Assembly (NCBI GenBank): GCA_003255065.1 | Contig: QAOA01004621.1 | Coordinates: 635,668 to 699,667 of the forward strand | Direction: 5' to 3' | DNA from: Cercis canadensis | Taxonomy: Eukaryota > Streptophyta > Magnoliopsida > Fabales > Fabaceae | Length of the DNA stretch: 64,000 nucleotides | The notes under the pieces: generated by a model | Database searches by the model: none | Told to the model about the DNA's origin: nothing | Seen by the model: the letters and a program-made list of their open reading frames with translations, nothing else | Part shown: in pieces, positions 59,427 through 64,000 of the stretch | Numbering within the stretch: position 1 is the stretch's first letter | How the letters are laid out: the number at the start of each line of letters is the position of its first letter | Translations under genes and position numbers: made by a program

Positions 59427-60184
59427 CTCCTTTGGGTATCAGGTCTAAGGCTGCAGGTCTTCATTAGGAAATTAAACCTTGGATCGTGAATAGGTTGTTA
59501 AGTCATATGAGCTCTAATACCATGTTGACATTTTGTAAGTGGGTCCCTCCGTCCAAGTCTTCACTTATAATGCAGGAGAGTGTGTTAGTCTTTCTTATTG
59601 TGAAATTTATGCTTGAGAATACAACTTTGTCTAAAATGCCTAACTTGTGCATTTCAAGCTTTATATTCACCTAACTTTGCTCTTTTCTAATCAATGTGGG
59701 ACTTTGCTCCACTTCTTTCATTTTCCAACACTAATAATCTGGTACATTTATGAGAATTGTAGCGGGGTAAATGAAGCAACAGAACAGATCCATGTATTAG
59801 AGCAACCAAAAGTCTTAGTCTGAACAGCTGGGAATTCGTATCTATGTTAATTGTGTATTATGATGATCAATAAATAAGCACAAAGATGAGATTTATGGTG
59901 TGCACAATTCTTCGGCTTTGTGCTGGCTGGCCTAGCCTATGCCAATGGCTTGAACTTTTTACAACATCATGGCCTTGATGATGTCATCCGACCTTGTTTG
60001 TGCCTTCACTGGTTATATTTCAGAAACAGACAAGGCACAGAGGTTGTCTCTGAATGGGTTGTGTGAAGATGAACTGAGACAAAGGGCTGACATCTGACTT
60101 CTAATCCACTAAATCTAGTTGATTGGACCTAGAAACAGTCAGAAAAGGATAGGATTAGGCTGCTCAGCCTCCTCCGAATTTGTA
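58012..60184. repeat. 2.3-kb tandem repeat, unit 2
   Basis: This is the second unit of the tandem repeat. It ends about 200 bases earlier than unit 1, at CTCCGAATTTGTAT, where it joins Gypsy gag sequence. It carries a long T tract at 59342-59426. Confidence 0.88.
59085..59730 (-). mobile_element. TRIM-like LTR retrotransposon fossil, unit 2
   Basis: This has the same structure as the copy in unit 1: LTR edge at 59730, primer site 59511-59522, a T tract (59342-59426) in the internal part, a purine tract at about 59124-59135. It is a copy produced by the tandem duplication rather than a separate insertion. Confidence 0.6.
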
Positions 60185-60525
60185 TTTTCTTCAGATGTCT
60201 GCTGGTGGCGAAAGAAATGTTCACATCTGTTCAACCAACCTAGAGGATCTTCTTGCCCCTTAAAACGTGGAAAATCCAGTTTTGAAAATTTAGGGACAGT
60301 AGCACTTCCTCCTGCAACTTCTTTTCCCTTACGATTATGGCGGCCTCGTTCAGTAGAATCATTGGAGAACTTCGAAGCTGACAACTCCTTTGCAAGATCA
60401 TCCAAGCGTGTATTGATTGCCTCTTGCCTTGCAAGATTGGCTGCACGTTCTTCTTGGAATAATTGCACTAATTGTGCTAATTGTTGCTGTAGTAGATCTG
60501 CCATAACCACCTGCTCTGATACCAA
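60185..60525 (-). mobile_element. Ty3/Gypsy gag N-terminal fossil with primer site
   Basis: The minus-strand frame contains MADLLQQQLAQLVQ and FSKLDFPRFKGQEDPLGWLN, a signature of plant Gypsy gag. Just upstream (60513-60525) is TTGGTATCAGAGC, an initiator tRNA-Met primer site. The fragment is cut where the tandem repeat unit begins. It is fossil and incomplete. Confidence 0.85.
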
Positions 60526-60527
60526 TT

Positions 60528-61060
60528 TGTTACGGTCCCTAGATATGGATCTAGTTATGGGCCGGAAGCTTGTGGTTTCAGAATTGGAGAGGGGGTTAAG
60601 GGTAGGTGTTTTCCTATGTCTACCAATGGTGCTGGTTCTTTAGAGAGAACCTGCAATCTTCTGAGATAAGTTCTCAGAAACTAACATACACTTTTCTGAT
60701 CATTCATTCCATAATTCCAAACCTCTAAATACAAACTTGGTGGAGTAACCACCTCCTAAAAACTAGGAATACAGGGAAATGGAGGAGTAACCTCCTCAAC
60801 TGCAACAAAATAACTACCCGCAATTAAATTACAGAAATTATAATAACTAACTAATGATAGTTAATTCAGAAAAATTAATTTCTGAATTTCCCATGTGTAA
60901 ACCGCTGGTACACCAGTGGTTTGCTAACAGATACACTTACAAGGATAAAAAGCCATACTGGAGGAGTGGTCCTTGGAATAATAATGCAATAACAGCAACC
61001 TTTAGCCAATTTTACAATTTCACAACCTTCTATTACATGACTGTCATAATGTTGCAGACT
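60528..61060 (-). mobile_element. Gypsy 5' LTR fossil (upper boundary approximate)
   Basis: The sequence ending GGGACCGTAACA (minus strand, edge at 60528) directly precedes the primer site, so this is the 5' LTR of the gag fragment. The other edge is not clear; somewhere in 61030-61080 is plausible. Confidence 0.55.
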
Positions 61061-61290
61061 AACTCAATATGAGGACCTTGTGTTTTGCCATTGAGGGTAA
61101 AGTCATAGAAGGTTTATAAGGAAAAAAAAAATTACTCAACATGAAAACAAGTATGGATGAAATACAATATCTAAACCGAACTGAGCAGGCCACTCAAGAA
61201 GCAACACAAATCTATGCCAATGAATCATACAACACAAGCCTAATACAATCAGATGAAGGCACAATAACTCAATGAACACGCCTTGAGTAA

Positions 61291-63575
61291 AAAAGAAAAT
61301 TCTGAATATATTCACTGCCTTAAATCACCAGTGAAAAACTGCAATGGAAAATATCTACATGCTAAAAAAATGAAAACAATCATGTCAAAAACTTTTAAAT
61401 TGAAAATATTAAAAAACAATTATATAATTAGAATACAGAGTCAACACATGAACATAACCAGAACTATATATAATAAAAACAAAGGTCAAAACAGTACATA
61501 TGCTCTAAAAGTATGAAAATAGACTAACTCAGCTGCTTTAACTAACAACACTCAAGTCAAAGCTTAAAAAAAGGAGCAGATGAATTCAAGTGGCTGTAAG
61601 ACAGGCTAAGACATTTTATTACACCAGAGCACATAGTCTGCAATTACGCAATCACCAGAACCACATAAAGCATCTGCCCCCAATAAGCGATGATACACCT
61701 GAATCAAACACCCATTCAACTCAATCCATCATTCCACAACCATCCTTCAAAGCAAATAATATTCTAAAAGTAATTGCTTAAAACATGCAAACAGATCATG
61801 GCTTAATTTTCTTGTGAACTATAGTAATCAAATAGCCCATGTCAAAGCACATAGCTCAGACAACCCACTTTTAATTTCAAAGATAAAACCAAGAATGCAA
61901 AGAAAATGAATCAGAAACAAAGCATACAGAATCCCCATTACAATGAGTCAGCAAGCAACTGGAGTAAACCAAAGACCAAGTTGTCAGGAGATAACAAACA
62001 AAAAACACAAGGACATCACTCCCAAGTCAGCATCAAGGTTAATCTAAAAGAGTAATGCTACTCAGTTTAGCAACAAGTTTGTCAAGAAAAATTCTGGCTA
62101 CCTAGCATTTTCCAATGTATAAACAGATATAAACCTTACGCAGACTACTTCTATGTTTAACAAGCACTCAACATAGAAAAACGCCTAAGATAATTTCTTC
62201 AAAGCCCATAGCATGCAACTTTTGAATGTGAATTGAAAGAGAATGTAACCAAAAGGTTGCAGTCAAAGAAATAAAAACAATCAGAAAAAAGTAGAGCACA
62301 CAATATATTACGGGGCAACCTGCTATTCACAACAGAAGCTAATTAAAAACTGCTTCCTGGCCCCAGTGAATACAAAATAGAACAATAAAAGAATCCATAC
62401 AACTAGTTAACTCCCATATAGCACTACATCTGAAGACAATTCCATATTTCTCTTCTCTCAATGATCAAATATCTTTAGTGACTCAGTATATGATCGCATA
62501 CTTCACATCATATAACAAGTGAGGAGACAAATAATGGCTTACTCAAGAACCCAATAATATCACCAACAAGACAAGTGCTAAGGTAAGTCAACAAGAATGT
62601 TGATGGCATACACAATTTAAATAGAAGGGGGACTTATATGGCATCAACATTATGCAGTCCCAAAGGACACAGCCAAACTACAAGCAACAACTTCAGTATC
62701 ACAAATGTGATGGTCATCCCTATGCTAATTATTGCTTATTTTAGATTACATGAAACCCACTAATGTCAACTAAAATGATATTGAAGAGCAAATTAAGAAT
62801 AGCACTTGAAGGGAACAGAGATAGCAGAAGTACAAGGGCTATGAGAAATCAAAATGCAGAATATCTACAAACAATCTTCTAAAGATCGATCATGCTTAAT
62901 AGTCAGCCTTACCATGCCAAAAAATTCTCTTGAATTAAACATCCGACCAATGTGCTTAGCAATAGCCAGAACCAATCAATGAATATGGCATTTTCATTGC
63001 CAACTACAGTATATACAGATACTAACATAAATCAAAGGCAAAAACAAAATACAAAATACAATAGCATATGGACTAGTAATCAGTCAATAATAGATTAACT
63101 GAAATGCATCTGTCATTAATCTAAAAAGACAAAAGCAACTGAAATAATGAATTTAGAGCTTTGCTTTAGCTATTCAGCTGGTAAAACTTTTTTCTAAGTT
63201 CATTTGTTTATTCATAGATGCACGTGAAACAATGGGATAAGCTGATTTCATGAAAGCTTCTTTAAATTTACATAATGAACATTCATCCACCTTGTTATTG
63301 CCAAGCCTTCCTATTATCTACTACATATTTTTAGATGCATAATTAATTTACAGTGAAATGGAAAGAGTAATAATCTGTTTGCCAAGCCTTCCTAGAGAAA
63401 GCTCAATTTAGAAACTATGAAGTTGAACTTTTCAACTAATATTTTTCGTTTCCTTCTGCTAAGACAGCAATCAGGAGAAAAGATAAAGTGGCTAAAGCTA
63501 CTATCTCTCTACGTTTACCAACCCGCCCTTGTACACTTGAGTTGAATTCAATTCAATAAATACCATTCCCTTAAT
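61291..63575. repeat. Long direct repeat, copy 2 (copy 1 at 47117-49759)
   Basis: This is nearly identical to copy 1 without its N-flanked internal duplication. Unlike copy 1, it continues past the TTCCCTTAAT point into unique exon-like sequence. Most of it shows no gene; it may be intron or 3' flank of the minus-strand gene at the right edge. Confidence 0.9.
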
Positions 63576-63695
63576 AAGCACCTTGAGAACATCAGGCTTA
63601 TGAACTAGAGATAGAACTTGGCTTTGCTTCCAGAACTGCGCTTCTAGCTTTGAAAGAGAAACCTTGAAATTTTTCACGCATTCCTCATCATATAC
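63501..63695 (-). CDS. Exon-like frame of an unrecognised minus-strand gene
   Basis: The open frame reads GSYFVYDEECVKNFKVSLSK, then LEAQFWKQSQVLSLVHKPDV and LKVLIKGMVFIELNSTQVYK, to a stop at 63501-63503. The composition is protein-like (no low complexity, good amphipathic pattern). A splice donor is possible after DVLK (AAG then GTGCTT), and an acceptor AG before GSYF. The family is unknown to me. The same frame is visible at the end of repeat copy 1. It could be exon 2 of a gene starting at 63960. Confidence 0.35.
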   Translation of the reverse strand, partial: VYDEECVKNFKVSLSKLEAQFWKQSQVLSLVHKPDVLKVLIKGMVFIELNSTQVYKGGLVNVER

Positions 63696-63884
63696 AAAAT
63701 AGGAACCTCATTCATTGGAAATTTTCAGCAAAAATAGCAAAATTATACAGCAAAAAGAGTAGAATGAATTGAATCCCATAAAATCTCTTCTCCATTTACC
63801 TCACAAAGCATTAATGTTAAACCAACTTATACTAAAGGTAATAAAAAGAGATGAGAAAAACATGGAACAAAGCACAAAAACTCA

Positions 63885-63960
63885 AAATCTGTTGCCTTCG
63901 CTTGCTTGCTCCTGGTTCTCGATGCTTGAATTGTAGAGGAAGAGAAGAGCGCTTGCCCAT
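63885..63960 (-). CDS. Possible first exon of the same unrecognised gene
   Basis: ATG at 63960 opens MGKRSSLPLQFKHREPGASK followed by RRQQIL, a basic N-terminus, then runs into AT-rich sequence with possible donors. The upstream sequence is CT-rich (TTCTCTTCTCC), as in plant 5' UTRs. The evidence is limited to frame and composition. Confidence 0.3.
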
Positions 63961-64000
63961 CGTGGATGGAGAAGAGAAGGTTTCACGTAAAACTATTTTT

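Noticed and set aside
59249-59464. Lys-rich and Phe-rich frames at 59.3 kb
   Set aside because: They are translations of a homopolymer tract inside a TRIM-like fossil.
60119-60643. 174-codon plus-strand frame
   Set aside because: It is antisense to the Gypsy gag fossil.

Overview
The window is nuclear DNA from a flowering plant, almost certainly a eudicot. The evidence is split genes with GT-AG introns, a flavonoid-pathway gene, a plant-type cytosolic aminoacyl-tRNA synthetase, AT-rich intergenic DNA and many plant transposon families (hAT, PIF/Harbinger, Mutator-like, tRNA-derived SINEs, a LINE remnant, LTR fossils). I cannot name the species. No operons, CRISPR arrays, rRNA or functional tRNA genes are visible. 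The sequence is a draft scaffold: it has one 730-base N gap and eleven isolated single Ns, and most of those single Ns sit between near-identical direct copies.

Two host genes can be reconstructed completely. (1) Chalcone isomerase (CHI), minus strand, 352-5228, has 4 exons and encodes 221 aa. It closes naringenin chalcone to (2S)-naringenin in flavonoid synthesis. Its second intron (3.57 kb) is swollen by nested transposons, and a SINE lies just past its stop codon. (2) Cytosolic isoleucyl-tRNA synthetase, plus strand, 26341-46818, has 27 exons and encodes 1181 aa with all catalytic and editing signatures. Its 20 kb of introns hold a LINE tail, a SINE, tandem duplications, a possible LTR relic and a 110-base T tract.

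Layout: 0-5.4 kb CHI; 5.5-14.8 kb intergenic DNA with SINEs, a TIR element with target-site duplication and probable LTR fossil sequence; 14.8-21.5 kb a hAT MITE and a 5.55 kb PIF/Harbinger element with a transposase N-terminal exon; 22.2-24.2 kb a Pack-MULE with perfect 9-bp target duplications that has captured a RING-H2 (XERICO-type) exon, with its empty site preserved 31 kb away at 55.1 kb; 25.7-26.0 kb a related MULE MITE just upstream of IleRS; 26.3-46.8 kb IleRS; 47.1-63.6 kb a strongly duplicated block (a 2.3-2.6 kb direct repeat, a 2.3 kb tandem repeat carrying TRIM-like LTR fossils, a 1 kb repeat on either side of a broken F-box gene, and a Gypsy gag fossil). The right edge has exon-like sequence of an unrecognised minus-strand gene.

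The two intact genes are unrelated in function and simply neighbours. The most interesting biology is the Pack-MULE with its intact RING-H2 ligand set, and the residue pair in the CHI active site that recalls legume type II enzymes. Much of the apparent duplication probably reflects unmerged contigs or haplotypes. I found no convincing evidence of an entirely new biological system.
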